Shown here: positions 54,318 to 63,160 of the stretch, in pieces | Layout of the letters: every line of letters starts with the position of its first letter | Numbering within the stretch: the stretch's first letter is position 1 | Assembly: GCF_003327285.1 (NCBI RefSeq) | Contig: NZ_KZ848475.1 | Location: forward strand, 62,001 to 126,000 | Length of the DNA stretch: 64,000 nucleotides | Source: Microbacterium sorbitolivorans | GTDB taxonomy: Bacteria > Actinomycetota > Actinomycetes > Actinomycetales > Microbacteriaceae | Direction: 5' to 3' | Position numbers and translations under genes: made by a program | The notes under the pieces: model-generated | The model's database searches: none | What the model saw: only the letters and a program-made list of their open reading frames with translations | What the model was told of the DNA's origin: nothing

Positions 54318-54351
54318 GGCGCCGCGCCGACCTTGTCGAGGGCGCGGCGCC
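54318..54351 (-). terminator. terminator of topA
   Basis: Perfect 11-bp arms GGCGCCGCGCC and GGCGCGGCGCC around a 12-nt loop, 11 nt past the topA stop. Confidence 0.75.
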
Positions 54352-54362
54352 GTTCCATGGGA

Positions 54363-57194
54363 TTACGCGCCCTGTGCCTTCTTCGCCGCCGCGTTTGCGG
54401 CGCGCGTCGCCGCGGCCTTCTTCGCGGCGGCCGAGCGGGCGGCGGCCTTCTCGGCGTCGGTCTTCGGCGCGGCCTTCTTCGCGGTGGTCTTCCGCGTCGT
54501 CGTGGCCTTCTTCGCAGCCGGAGCCTTCTTGGCGGGCGTGCGCTTCTTGGCCGGGCCCTTCGCTCGCTTGTCGGCGAGCAGCTGCACCGCGGCGGCGAAG
54601 TCGACGTCTTCGACGTTCGTGCCGCGCGGGATCGTCGCGTTCGTCTCGCCGTCGGTGACGTAGGCGCCGAAACGGCCATCGCGGATCCGCACGTTCTTGC
54701 CGCTCGTCGGATCCTCCTTCTCGAAGTCCTTGAGGGCGCTCGCCGCGCGGCGGGCACCGTACTTGGGCTTCGAGTAGATCTCGAGCGCCTGCTCGAGCGT
54801 GATGTCGAAGATCTGCTGCTCGGTGTCGAGCGAGCGCGAGTCGGTGCCCTTCTTCAGGTACGGCCCGTAGCGGCCGTTCTGGGCGGTGATGGGATCCTGC
54901 GACTCGGGATCGATGCCCACCGTGCGCGGGAGGTCGAGCAACTGCAGGCCCGTCGCAAGGTCGATCGTCTCGGGCGACATCGACTTGAACAGCGACGCGC
55001 GGCGCGGCTTCTCGGCCGCGGCCTTCTTCGTCTTCTTCGCGGGCTTCTCGACGACCTCGCCGGTCGCGGGATCCGCCTCCGGCTCGTCTTCCGGATCCGT
55101 CTCTTCGAGGTACGGGCCGAAGCGGCCGTCCTTGACGACGACGATCTTGCCGTTGTCGGGGTTCTCGCCCAGCACGCGGTTGCCCGCGACGGGGGCGTCG
55201 ATGAGCTCCTGCACCTTCTCGGGCGTCAGCTCGTCGGGCGCGAGGTCCTCGGGAACGTTGATGCGGCGGGGCTCGGCGTCGGGCTTCTCGGGGTCGACGA
55301 TGTCGATGTACGGGCCGAACTTACCGAAGCGCAGGGTCGCGGTCTCGGTCAGCGGGGTCGCGTTGAGCTCGCGCGCGTCGATCTCGCCGAGGTTGTCGAC
55401 GATGGTCCGCAGTCCGGGGTATCCCTCGCCGCCGAAGTAGAAGTCGTGCAGCCAGGCGCCGCGCTCCTTCTCGCCTCGGGCAATGCGGTCGAGGTCTTCC
55501 TCGAGGGTCGCGGTGAAGTCGTAGTCAACGAGCGAACCGAAGTGGCGCTCGAGCAGGCGGATCACGCTGAACGCGAGCCACGTCGGCACGAGGGCCTGGC
55601 CGCGCTTGGTGACGTACCCGCGGTCGAGGATCACGCCGATGATGCTCGCGAACGTCGAGGGACGGCCGATGCCGCGCTCCTCGAGCGCCTTGACGAGCGT
55701 CGCCTCGGTGTAGCGCGGCTTCGGCGAGGTCTCGTGGCTCTTCGCCTCGGAGTCGTGCAGGTCGAGCACATCGCCCTGCGTCACCTGCGGAAGCTGTTGG
55801 TCGGCCGCGTCGTCCTTGTGGCGCTTCTCGTCGGCACCCTCCTCGTAGGCCTCGAGGAAGCCCTTGAAGGTGTAGACGGTGCCGGACGCCGTGAACTCGA
55901 GCTTCTTGCCGTCGGCGGTGGTCTCGAGCGTGATCGTGGTCGTCTCGAGCTTCGCGTCGCTCATCTGGCTCGCGACCGTGCGCTTCCAGATGAGGTCGTA
56001 CATGCGGTGCTCGTCGCGGCCGAGGATGCCCGCGACGTCCTTCGGCGTGCGGAAGGTGTCGCCCGAGGGACGGATCGCCTCGTGCGCCTCCTGCGCGTTC
56101 TTCGACTTCGACGCGTAGACGCGCGGCTTCGCCGGGATCGCCTTGTCGCCATAGAGCGCGACCGCCTGCGAGCGGGCGGCCTGAACGGCCTGCGCGCTGA
56201 GGTTCGTCGAGTCGGTACGCATATAGGTGATGAATCCGCGCTCGTACAGGCTCTGCGCGACGCTCATCGCGACCTTCGCGGTCATGCCGAGCTTGCGGCC
56301 GGCCTCCTGCTGCAGCGTCGAGGTCGTGAACGGCGCGTAGGGGCGGCGGGTGCCCGGCTTGGCCTCGACCTTCTGTACCGTCGCGGATCCGACGGCGTCG
56401 ACGGCCGCGGCGAGCGCGGTCGCGTCGCCCTCCGACAGCACGACGACGGCGCGGGTGAGCTCACCCAGGTCGTTGAAGTCGCGGCCGGAGGCGAGATTCG
56501 CGCCGTCGATGCGGGCGAGGCGGATCGAGAACGCGGATCCGCTGCGCTCGGCGACCGAGACGATGGAGCAGTAGTTGGCGGACACGAACGCCATGCGCTC
56601 GCGTTCGCGGTCGACGACCATGCGGGTCGCGGCCGACTGCACGCGGCCGGCGCTGAGCGCCTGGCCGCCGGCACCGGATCCGACCTTGCGCCAGAGAACC
56701 GGCGAAACGTCCCAGCCGTAGAGGCGGTCGAGCACGCGGCGGGTTTCCTGCGCGTCGACGAGCGACGTGTCGAGCTCGCGCGTGTCGTCGACGGCCTTCT
56801 GGATCGCGTCCTTGGTGATCTCGTGGAACACCATGCGCTTGACCGGAACCTTCGGCTTCAGCGTCTCGAGAAGGTGCCACGCGATGGCCTCGCCCTCGCG
56901 GTCGCCATCGGTCGCGAGCACGAGTTCGCTCGCTCCCTTCAGTGCTCTGCGCAGCTCGGTGACCGTCTTGGTCTTGCGATCGCTGACCACGTAGTAAGGA
57001 GTGAACCCGTGATCGACGTCGATCGAGTACTTACCGAACGCCGCGCGATCCTTCTCAGGAATGTCGCGCTTGTCGGCGAGATCGCGGATGTGTCCGACCG
57101 AGCTGAGCACCTCGTATCCGTCGCCGAGATAGCCCTGAATCGAGCGCATCTTCGTGGGCGACTCGACGATGACGAGCTTCTTTCCGTCTGCCAA
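54363..57194 (-). CDS. topA: DNA topoisomerase I
   Basis: The 943-residue type IA topoisomerase relaxes negative supercoils. The TOPRIM domain is at the N-terminus (KKLVIVESPTKMRSIQGYLG), and the catalytic Tyr is in RGFITYMRTDSTNLS. C-terminal actinobacterial repeat domains, each with a GRFGPYL or NGRYGPYLKKGT motif, replace the zinc fingers of E. coli TopA. The tail is a Lys/Ala-rich DNA-binding stretch (residues about 890-943). The start is TTG at 57194, with AAAGGA 6 nt upstream. Confidence 0.96.
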   Translation of the reverse strand: MADGKKLVIVESPTKMRSIQGYLGDGYEVLSSVGHIRDLADKRDIPEKDRAAFGKYSIDVDHGFTPYYVVSDRKTKTVTELRRALKGASELVLATDGDREGEAIAWHLLETLKPKVPVKRMVFHEITKDAIQKAVDDTRELDTSLVDAQETRRVLDRLYGWDVSPVLWRKVGSGAGGQALSAGRVQSAATRMVVDRERERMAFVSANYCSIVSVAERSGSAFSIRLARIDGANLASGRDFNDLGELTRAVVVLSEGDATALAAAVDAVGSATVQKVEAKPGTRRPYAPFTTSTLQQEAGRKLGMTAKVAMSVAQSLYERGFITYMRTDSTNLSAQAVQAARSQAVALYGDKAIPAKPRVYASKSKNAQEAHEAIRPSGDTFRTPKDVAGILGRDEHRMYDLIWKRTVASQMSDAKLETTTITLETTADGKKLEFTASGTVYTFKGFLEAYEEGADEKRHKDDAADQQLPQVTQGDVLDLHDSEAKSHETSPKPRYTEATLVKALEERGIGRPSTFASIIGVILDRGYVTKRGQALVPTWLAFSVIRLLERHFGSLVDYDFTATLEEDLDRIARGEKERGAWLHDFYFGGEGYPGLRTIVDNLGEIDARELNATPLTETATLRFGKFGPYIDIVDPEKPDAEPRRINVPEDLAPDELTPEKVQELIDAPVAGNRVLGENPDNGKIVVVKDGRFGPYLEETDPEDEPEADPATGEVVEKPAKKTKKAAAEKPRRASLFKSMSPETIDLATGLQLLDLPRTVGIDPESQDPITAQNGRYGPYLKKGTDSRSLDTEQQIFDITLEQALEIYSKPKYGARRAASALKDFEKEDPTSGKNVRIRDGRFGAYVTDGETNATIPRGTNVEDVDFAAAVQLLADKRAKGPAKKRTPAKKAPAAKKATTTRKTTAKKAAPKTDAEKAAARSAAAKKAAATRAANAAAKKAQGA

Positions 57195-57282
57195 AGCGGG
57201 TCCTTTCTTCGAAGCACACCATACACACCGCAGACTGTGCGTCGTATTTCGATCCGCATCGCGGAGCCGTGTCTCGAGCACT

Positions 57283-57600
57283 TTATAGGGGCGGCCCGGC
57301 GCGCGCGATCGCCGTCACGGGGATCGCGCCGAATCGCGTCTCGATTGTGACCGTCGCGATGAGGCCGTCGATGTCGCAGGCGGTCACGCTTCCCGCCTGC
57401 GCGGCGGCGATCTCGCCGGCCCTCGAGCACGGATCCCCCGCCGCGAACCCCGCGAGCGTGTCGGCCGCGGCGAGCGCTGCCGCGTCGGCGATTCCGGCGG
57501 CGCGTTGGCTCTCGGCCGCTGCGGCGCCGATTCCGACGAGCGCGGCGGCCGCGATGCCGACGGCGCAGACGACTCCGGCGGTGGCGATCGATCCGGCCAT
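57283..57600 (-). CDS. Rv3654c-like TadE/TadG-type secretion-neighbourhood protein
   Basis: The 105-residue protein has one N-terminal membrane segment (AGSIATAGVVCAVGIAAAALVGIG). A region DAAALAAADTLAG is typical of TadE/TadG-like pseudopilins of the helicase/secretion-neighbourhood cluster. Two cysteines (in GDPCSR and TACDID) may form a disulfide outside the membrane. It lies 4 nt after the TadE gene and 88 nt before the topA start. Confidence 0.75.
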   Translation of the reverse strand: MAGSIATAGVVCAVGIAAAALVGIGAAAAESQRAAGIADAAALAAADTLAGFAAGDPCSRAGEIAAAQAGSVTACDIDGLIATVTIETRFGAIPVTAIARAGPPL

Positions 57601-57604
57601 TGTG

Positions 57605-57943
57605 TTAGAGCCCTCCCTCGAGCGCGCAGCTCTCGGCCCACACCGGAACCGTGAATACGGCGATGCGCACCTCGGTGCTCGCGGTCACGCAGACGAGGTC
57701 GCCGCGGGTTCCGATCGCCGTGCGAGCTCCCGCGACCGCGACGCTCACGACGCCCGCGGCGCGGGATCCGTCGCCGCGCGCGGCGAGCCGGGCCGCGTCG
57801 GCCGCGGCGTCCTGCAACCGCACCTTCACGGATCCGGCGCCGAGCGCCCCGATCGCCAGCAGGATGACGATGAGGATCGCGGGCACCGCGACCGCGAACT
57901 CCGCCGAGACGGAGCCGCGGTCGCGGGGATTGGGGTGGATCAC
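57605..57943 (-). CDS. TadE-like pseudopilin
   Basis: The 112-residue protein starts with GTG at 57943. It has the TadE signature: GSVSAEFAVAVPAILIVILLAIGAL (glutamate at position +5 of the pilin-like helix), then VRLQDAAADAARLAARGD. A C-terminal cysteine pair lies in LVCVTAS and AESCALEG. It overlaps the DUF4244 gene as GTGA. Confidence 0.82.
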   Translation of the reverse strand: MIHPNPRDRGSVSAEFAVAVPAILIVILLAIGALGAGSVKVRLQDAAADAARLAARGDGSRAAGVVSVAVAGARTAIGTRGDLVCVTASTEVRIAVFTVPVWAESCALEGGL

Positions 57944-58104
57944 GGCGCCTGAAGTGCGGATTCGATGAGGTTCTGGAGCAGCGACTGCACTGCCCCGGAT
58001 CGCATCACCGCGACCAGAACTCCCGCGATGGCGACCGCCGCGAGGGTAACGATCGCGTACTCCGCGGTCGAGGCGCCGGTCTCGTCGTTCCAGAGATCGG
58101 TCAT
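57940..58104 (-). CDS. DUF4244 Flp-like pilin subunit
   Basis: The 54-residue protein reads MTDLWNDETGASTAEYAIVT at its start, then one hydrophobic helix and a short C-terminus. The GASTAEYA segment is the Flp/Tad prepilin motif with the conserved Glu and Tyr, so it is the likely major pilin. AAGGA lies 8 nt before the ATG. It is coupled to the TadE gene. Confidence 0.85.
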   Translation of the reverse strand: MTDLWNDETGASTAEYAIVTLAAVAIAGVLVAVMRSGAVQSLLQNLIESALQAP

Positions 58105-58148
58105 GATGGTGTCCTTTCTTATAGGGGTGTTTCATGGGGTTCACCGGC

Positions 58149-59063
58149 CTATCCGGCGAACGTCGGGAGCGGCGTCGACGTGACGATGCTGATGAGCATC
58201 GGCGCGACGCCGAGCAGGAGGAAGGCGGGCAGAGTGCACACACCCATGGGGATGAGGAGGCGCGTGCCGAGCCGTGCGCCCCGCATCCGCCCGTCGGCCC
58301 TCGCGAGGGAGCGGGCGCGGAGCGCTGCGGCTCGGAGGAGTTCGACGGCCGGCACGCCGGCGGCGTGAGAGAGCTCGAGCACGCGGTCGGCATCGGCGGA
58401 TCCGCGGGTCGCGCTCGGCGTGTATTCGTCGCACATCGCGAGCACCTCGCGAGCGCGGCGCACCGAGACGCCGCCAGAGAGCGCCGCGGCGAGCAGCTCC
58501 TCGTGCATGCCGGGGGTCCCCGGATCCGGCTGCGCGGCGCGCACGAGGCGCTTGGTCCAGCGGCGGGCGAGCAGGATCAGCACGACGCCCGTGACGAGGC
58601 AGGCCGCGCCCGCGGGGGTGCGGAAGAGGACCCCGATGGTGTCGAGGCCGAGGCCCGCGCCGACGATGAGGCCGAGGAGCGGGAGCCACATCATGAGCCG
58701 CGCCGACGCCGTGGGCTCGGCGAGCGCGACGCGCACGTCGGCCCGAAGCTCGACGTCGTCGCGCACCGAGTCGGCGACGACCCGCAGCGTGTCGGCGAGG
58801 GGCGCGCCGACGGTCTCGGCGACCGACCACGCGGCAGCGACGTCGCCCCAGCTCTCGTCGCCCGTCTGCGTGGCCCTCTCGGCGATCGCGTCGGGCACAG
58901 CCTCGCCCCGGTCGATGAGCCGCACGACCTCGCGGGCGTGCTCGTCGCCGCTCTCGGCGAGGTGCCGCCACGATGCCGTCGGGCCGCCGCCCGCCGAGAG
59001 CAGAACCGCGAGCGAGAGCAGGGTGCCCGACGGATCCGCGTCGACGGCGCGCGCCCGGGTCAC
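58149..59063 (-). CDS. TadB/TadC-like type II secretion F-domain protein, apparently two F domains in one chain
   Basis: The 304-residue membrane protein has an F-domain segment before the first membrane pair (LLSLAVLLSAGGG...LRVVADSVRDDVE). A second similar segment comes before the final membrane pair (LAAALSGGVSVRRA...LRAAALRARSLARA). This suggests TadB and TadC are fused and shortened. It would form the platform of the pilus machine. The GTG start overlaps the tadA stop as GTGA. Confidence 0.75.
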   Translation of the reverse strand: MTRARAVDADPSGTLLSLAVLLSAGGGPTASWRHLAESGDEHAREVVRLIDRGEAVPDAIAERATQTGDESWGDVAAAWSVAETVGAPLADTLRVVADSVRDDVELRADVRVALAEPTASARLMMWLPLLGLIVGAGLGLDTIGVLFRTPAGAACLVTGVVLILLARRWTKRLVRAAQPDPGTPGMHEELLAAALSGGVSVRRAREVLAMCDEYTPSATRGSADADRVLELSHAAGVPAVELLRAAALRARSLARADGRMRGARLGTRLLIPMGVCTLPAFLLLGVAPMLISIVTSTPLPTFAG

Positions 59064-60076
59064 CACGGCTGCACCTGTTCGATCTCGAGGCGGCCGCCGG
59101 TCTGCCGAAACTCGCCCACCGCGACGAGCCGGCGATCGCCCGCGGCGTCTCGCGCGAGGTGAAGCACGACGTCGAAGGCGCTCGAGGCCTGGCGGGCGAC
59201 GGCGTGGTCGTCCCACCCGGCGAGCGCGCCGAGCGCCTCGAGGCGCGCGGGGACGTCGGCGAGGCCGTTGGCGTGGAGGGTGCCCGCTCCCCCGTCGTGA
59301 CCCGTGTTGAGCGCCGTGAGCAGGTCGCGGATCTCCTCGCCGCGGCACTCGCCCACGACGATGCGATCGGGCCGCATGCGCAGGCTCTCGCGCACCAGCC
59401 GCGCGAGCCCCACGGCGCCGGCGCCCTCACGGTTCGCCTGCCGCGCCTCGAGGCTGATGTGGTGCGGGTGGTTGAGGCGAAGCTCGGCGACGTCTTCGAT
59501 CGTGATGATGCGCTCGTGCCGGGGCGCGGCGCCGAGAAGCGCCGAGAGAAGCGTCGTCTTGCCGCAACCGGCGCCGCCCGTGACGAGGATGTTCGCGCGC
59601 CGGGCGACGAGTGATCCGAGCCACTCGCGCGCGGCTGCCGGGAAGGCTCCGCCCTCGCGTAGCCCGTCGAGGTCGACGTCGGCGAGGCGCGCCAGGCGGA
59701 TCGAGATGGCCGTGCCCGCCGTCGCGATCGGCGAGAGCGCGACGTGCACGCGGGCGCCGCCCGGCATGCGCACGTCGACGAGCGGCGAGGAGTCGTCGAC
59801 GTGGCGACCGCCGACGCCGACGAGGTCGGTGGCGAGGTCGTGCACCTCGCGCTCGGACGCGCGCCACTCGGTGACCCGCTCGGCGCCGGACCCGCGGTCA
59901 ATAAACAGCCCCGCGGATCCGTTGACGAAGATGTCGGTCACACTCTCGTCCGCGACGTAGGGCGCGAGCGGCCCAAAGGCCTCCGCGTCGCGCAGGCGCC
60001 GCGGGGCCGACAGCGCGGCCGCCTCCCCCGCGCTGCCCGCGCCGCCGCGGCGGCTAACGATGAATGGATCCGACAT
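59060..60076 (-). CDS. tadA: TadA family secretion ATPase
   Basis: The 338-residue protein is a VirB11/CpaF-type hexameric ATPase that powers Tad pilus assembly. It has SVTDIFVNG in the N-terminal domain, Walker A GGAGCGKTT (residues about 165-173), the Asp box IEDVAELRL, the Walker B-like RPDRIVVGECRG, and the His box TLHANG. It opens the cluster tadA, tadBC, DUF4244 pilin, TadE, Rv3654c-like protein. No TadZ/Ssd or prepilin peptidase gene is adjacent. Confidence 0.9.
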   Translation of the reverse strand: MSDPFIVSRRGGAGSAGEAAALSAPRRLRDAEAFGPLAPYVADESVTDIFVNGSAGLFIDRGSGAERVTEWRASEREVHDLATDLVGVGGRHVDDSSPLVDVRMPGGARVHVALSPIATAGTAISIRLARLADVDLDGLREGGAFPAAAREWLGSLVARRANILVTGGAGCGKTTLLSALLGAAPRHERIITIEDVAELRLNHPHHISLEARQANREGAGAVGLARLVRESLRMRPDRIVVGECRGEEIRDLLTALNTGHDGGAGTLHANGLADVPARLEALGALAGWDDHAVARQASSAFDVVLHLARDAAGDRRLVAVGEFRQTGGRLEIEQVQPW

Positions 60077-60298
60077 GCCCGCGACGGTACGCAGGAGCGC
60101 GCCCGCGCCGCTCGCGGATCCGCTCGATCGTCAGATAACTTCCCCGAATTCGGACCTGTGGACACGCTGACCCGGGTGCCGACACGCCCATGCCGCCGTC
60201 CCAGGTCGACGTTTGTCGGAGAATCGGCGTAACGTCATCCCCGGCAGGGTCGCCGAGCGATCGCTGCTCGCACTACGTACGCCGCAAAGGAGCGCCTT

Positions 60299-62269
60299 AT
60301 GTCTCAGTCGATCGATCACCTCGCCAGCGAAGAAGCCCGCCAATTCGCCCCGTCGCCCGACTTCGCCGCGACCGCCATCGCGGGTGCCGAGCTTTATGAG
60401 GCCGCCGCGCGCGACCGCGAGGGTTTCTGGGCCGACCAGTCTCGCGAGCTTCTCACCTGGGCGAAGCCGTTCACCCAAGTACTCGACTGGTCGAACCCGC
60501 CGTTCGCGAAGTGGTTCGACGATGGCGAGCTGAACGTCGCATACAACTGCCTCGACCGCCACGTTGAGGCGGGCCTCGGCGACCGCGTCGCCTTCCACTT
60601 CGAGGGTGAGCCGGGCGACACCCGCACGATCACCTACGCGAGCCTCACGGAGGAGGTCAAGCGCGTCGCCAACGTGCTCTCGGGCTGGGGCATCGAGCGC
60701 GGCGACCGCGTCGCGATCTACATGCCGATGATCCCCGAGGCGATCACCGCGGTCCTCGCCGTCGCGCGCCTCGGCGCCGCGCACTCCGTTGTCTTCGGCG
60801 GCTTCAGCTCGGACAGCCTGCGCTCGCGCATCGACGACGCCGGCGCGAAGCTCGTCATCACCGCCGACGGCGGATACCGCAAGGGCCGCGCGACCGCGCT
60901 GAAGCCGGCGGTCGATCAGGCGCTCGCCGATCGCGGATCCGGTGAGCAGGCGAGCGTGGAGCGCGTGCTCGTGGTGCGCCGCACGGGGCAGGACGTCGAC
61001 TGGAACGACGAGCGCGACGTGTGGTGGCACGACGTCGTTCCCCAGGCGAGCGCCGAGCACACGGCCGAGTCGTTCCCCGCCGAGAACCCGCTGTTCATCC
61101 TGTACACCTCGGGCACGACGGGCAACCCCAAGGGCATCCTGCACACGTCCGGCGGCTACCTGACGCAGGCCGCGTTCACGCACAAGAACATCTTCGACCT
61201 GCACCCCGAGACCGACGTCTACTGGTGCACCGCCGACATCGGCTGGATCACGGGGCACAGCTACGCCGTCTACGGCCCGCTCGCGAACGGCGCGACCCAG
61301 GTGCTCTACGAGGGAACGCCGGAGCACCCGGAGCCGGGCCGCTGGTGGGACATCATCGAGAAGTACGGCGTCAGCATCTTCTACACCGCTCCGACCGCCG
61401 TGCGCAGCTTCATGAAGCAGGGTCGAGAGATCCCGCAGAAGCGCGACCTCTCGTCGCTGCGCCTGCTCGGATCCGTCGGCGAGCCGATCAACCCCGAGGC
61501 ATGGATGTGGTTCCGCGACGTCATCGGCGCGGGCGTCACGCCCATCGTTGACACGTGGTGGCAGACCGAGACCGGCGCGATCATGATCTCGGCGCTCCCG
61601 GGCGTGACGACGCTGAAGCCCGGTTCGGCGCAGGTGCCCCAGCCCGGTATCGCCATCGATGTCGTCGACGACAAGGGCGAGCCCGTCGGCAACGACGCGG
61701 GCGGCCTGCTCGTCGCGACCGAGCCGTGGCCGAGCATGCTGCGCGGCATCTGGGGCGACCCCGAGCGCTTCGTCGACACTTATTGGAAGATGTTCGCCGA
61801 CAAGGGCTTCTACTTTGCCGGCGACGGCGCCCGCCGCGACGAGGACGGCGACATCTGGCTGCTCGGCCGCGTCGACGACGTCATGAACGTCTCGGGCCAC
61901 CGCCTGTCGACCGCCGAGATCGAGTCGGCGCTCGTCGCCCACGAGGCCACCGCCGAGGCCGCCGTCGTCGGCGCCTCCGACGAGATGACGGGCGAGGCCG
62001 TCGTGGCCTTCGTCATCCTCAAGGAGAGCTTCCTCAAGCAACACGGCGCCGAGGGCCTCGCCGAGCAGCTGCGCCTGTGGGTGGGCCAGCAGATCGGCCC
62101 GATCGCCCGCCCGCGCGACGTGTTCATCGTGAGCGAGCTGCCGAAGACCCGATCCGGCAAGATCATGCGCCGCCTGCTGCGCGACGTCGCCGAGGGCCGC
62201 GAGGTCGGCGACACCCAGACGCTGGCAGACACCATGGTGATGTCGACCATCGCCAAGCAGGTCAAGTAG
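60299..62269 (+). CDS. acs: acetyl-CoA synthetase
   Basis: The 656-residue AMP-forming synthetase activates acetate. The adenylation motif is YTSGTTGNPKGI, with the Acs-type DIGWITGHSY and WWQTETG. The acetylatable lysine is near the C-terminus in PKTRSGKIMRR. The start has a strong AAAGGAG 6 nt upstream. A 222-bp spacer separates it from the divergent tadA. A perfect 21-bp inverted repeat follows. Confidence 0.97.
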   Translation: MSQSIDHLASEEARQFAPSPDFAATAIAGAELYEAAARDREGFWADQSRELLTWAKPFTQVLDWSNPPFAKWFDDGELNVAYNCLDRHVEAGLGDRVAFHFEGEPGDTRTITYASLTEEVKRVANVLSGWGIERGDRVAIYMPMIPEAITAVLAVARLGAAHSVVFGGFSSDSLRSRIDDAGAKLVITADGGYRKGRATALKPAVDQALADRGSGEQASVERVLVVRRTGQDVDWNDERDVWWHDVVPQASAEHTAESFPAENPLFILYTSGTTGNPKGILHTSGGYLTQAAFTHKNIFDLHPETDVYWCTADIGWITGHSYAVYGPLANGATQVLYEGTPEHPEPGRWWDIIEKYGVSIFYTAPTAVRSFMKQGREIPQKRDLSSLRLLGSVGEPINPEAWMWFRDVIGAGVTPIVDTWWQTETGAIMISALPGVTTLKPGSAQVPQPGIAIDVVDDKGEPVGNDAGGLLVATEPWPSMLRGIWGDPERFVDTYWKMFADKGFYFAGDGARRDEDGDIWLLGRVDDVMNVSGHRLSTAEIESALVAHEATAEAAVVGASDEMTGEAVVAFVILKESFLKQHGAEGLAEQLRLWVGQQIGPIARPRDVFIVSELPKTRSGKIMRRLLRDVAEGREVGDTQTLADTMVMSTIAKQVK

Positions 62270-62288
62270 GTCGGCCCCGTTCTACGGA

Positions 62289-62345
62289 AATGAGCCGGTA
62301 CTGCGGATCCCCGAGAGGGAATCATCCGCAGTACCGGCTCATTTG
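62289..62345. terminator. bidirectional terminator between acs and RidA-like gene, 21-bp perfect arms
   Basis: Arms 62289-62309 and 62325-62345 are perfectly complementary (core GAGCCGGTACTGCGGAT) around a 15-nt loop. The arms end in AAAT/ATTT. Confidence 0.85.
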
Positions 62346-62362
62346 CGCACTTGCGGGCCGCG

Positions 62363-62830
62363 TCACGCGAAGGTGAAGGCGACCTCAACCTCTACGGGGC
62401 TGTCGAGCGGCAGCACCGGCACGCCGACGGCGGAGCGGCTGTGCGCGCCGGCCTCGCCGAAGATCTCGCCGAGCAGGTTGCTGGTGCCGTTGATGACGCC
62501 GGGCTGGCCGGTGAACGACGGGTCGGAGGCGACGAAGCCCGTCACCTTGAAGACGCCGGTGAGGCGGTCGACGCCGCCGACTGCGGCAGCCGCGGCCGCG
62601 ATGGCGTTGAGCGCGCTGATCTTGGCGTAGTCGTGTGCGTCTGCCGCGGGGACGAGGCCGTGGCCGTCGCCGACCTTGCCGGTCGCGGGCAGGGCGCCCG
62701 CGACGAAGGGAAGCTGGCCCGACGTCCAGACGATGTCGCCGTGGATCTTCGCGGGGATGTAGCTCGCGACGGGGGCCGCGACCTCGGGGAGCTCGAGGCC
62801 GAGCTCGGCAATGCGCTTCGAGATGCTCAT
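62363..62830 (-). CDS. RidA family protein
   Basis: The 155-residue protein belongs to the YjgF/YER057c/UK114 family: WTSGQLPFVAG, then GVFKVTGFVASDPSFTGQPGVINGTSNLL, and SAVGVPVLPLDSPVEVEVAF at the C-terminus. Canonical RidA deaminates reactive enamines and imines, but the key Arg of that group is replaced here by a different context. A non-RidA subgroup is therefore likely. It overlaps the DUF4177 stop as TAATG. Confidence 0.85.
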   Translation of the reverse strand: MSISKRIAELGLELPEVAAPVASYIPAKIHGDIVWTSGQLPFVAGALPATGKVGDGHGLVPAADAHDYAKISALNAIAAAAAAVGGVDRLTGVFKVTGFVASDPSFTGQPGVINGTSNLLGEIFGEAGAHSRSAVGVPVLPLDSPVEVEVAFTFA

Positions 62831-63051
62831 TACGCGGCCTCGCCCTCGAACTGCTTCGCGGCCTCGGCCGCGTGCGCGAGGCCGGCGTTCTGCTCGCCGC
62901 CGCCCGCGGGACGCTTCAGGTAGGCCACGAGGCCGCCCTCGGCGTTCGGCACGACCTGCACGAGCTCCCAGCCCTGCTTGCCCCAGTTGTTCAAGATCGC
63001 CGCCGTGTTGTGAATCATCAGCGGGGTGGTGAGGTATTCCCAGGTGGTCAC
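62830..63051 (-). CDS. DUF4177 family protein
   Basis: The 73-residue protein matches the small DUF4177 family (TTWEYLTTPLMIHN, then LNNWGKQGWELVQVVP). The GTG start at 63051 follows GGGAG. It is coupled to the RidA-like gene. The function is unknown. The C-terminal 25 residues are Ala/Glu-rich and probably a helix. Confidence 0.8.
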   Translation of the reverse strand: MTTWEYLTTPLMIHNTAAILNNWGKQGWELVQVVPNAEGGLVAYLKRPAGGGEQNAGLAHAAEAAKQFEGEAA

Positions 63052-63147
63052 GAGTTCTCCCGTCGGTACTGCGGAACGCAATGCGAAATTGCGAGGTGGA
63101 TCGGCGGATATGCCGGGCGCGCGCGTGGCGCACACAGGGTTTTCCCC

Positions 63148-63153
63148 TAGCAT
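63148..63153 (+). promoter_or_regulatory. leaderless -10 element of the penicillin-binding protein gene
   Basis: TAGCAT ends 7 nt before the ATG at 63161; no Shine-Dalgarno sequence is present. Confidence 0.5.
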
Positions 63154-63160
63154 CAAGCCT

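Noticed and set aside
53511..57350. A plus-strand open frame of about 1,280 codons opposite tmk and topA
   Set aside because: It runs through the end of the PfkB kinase gene in another frame and mirrors tmk and topA; no recognisable domain is present.
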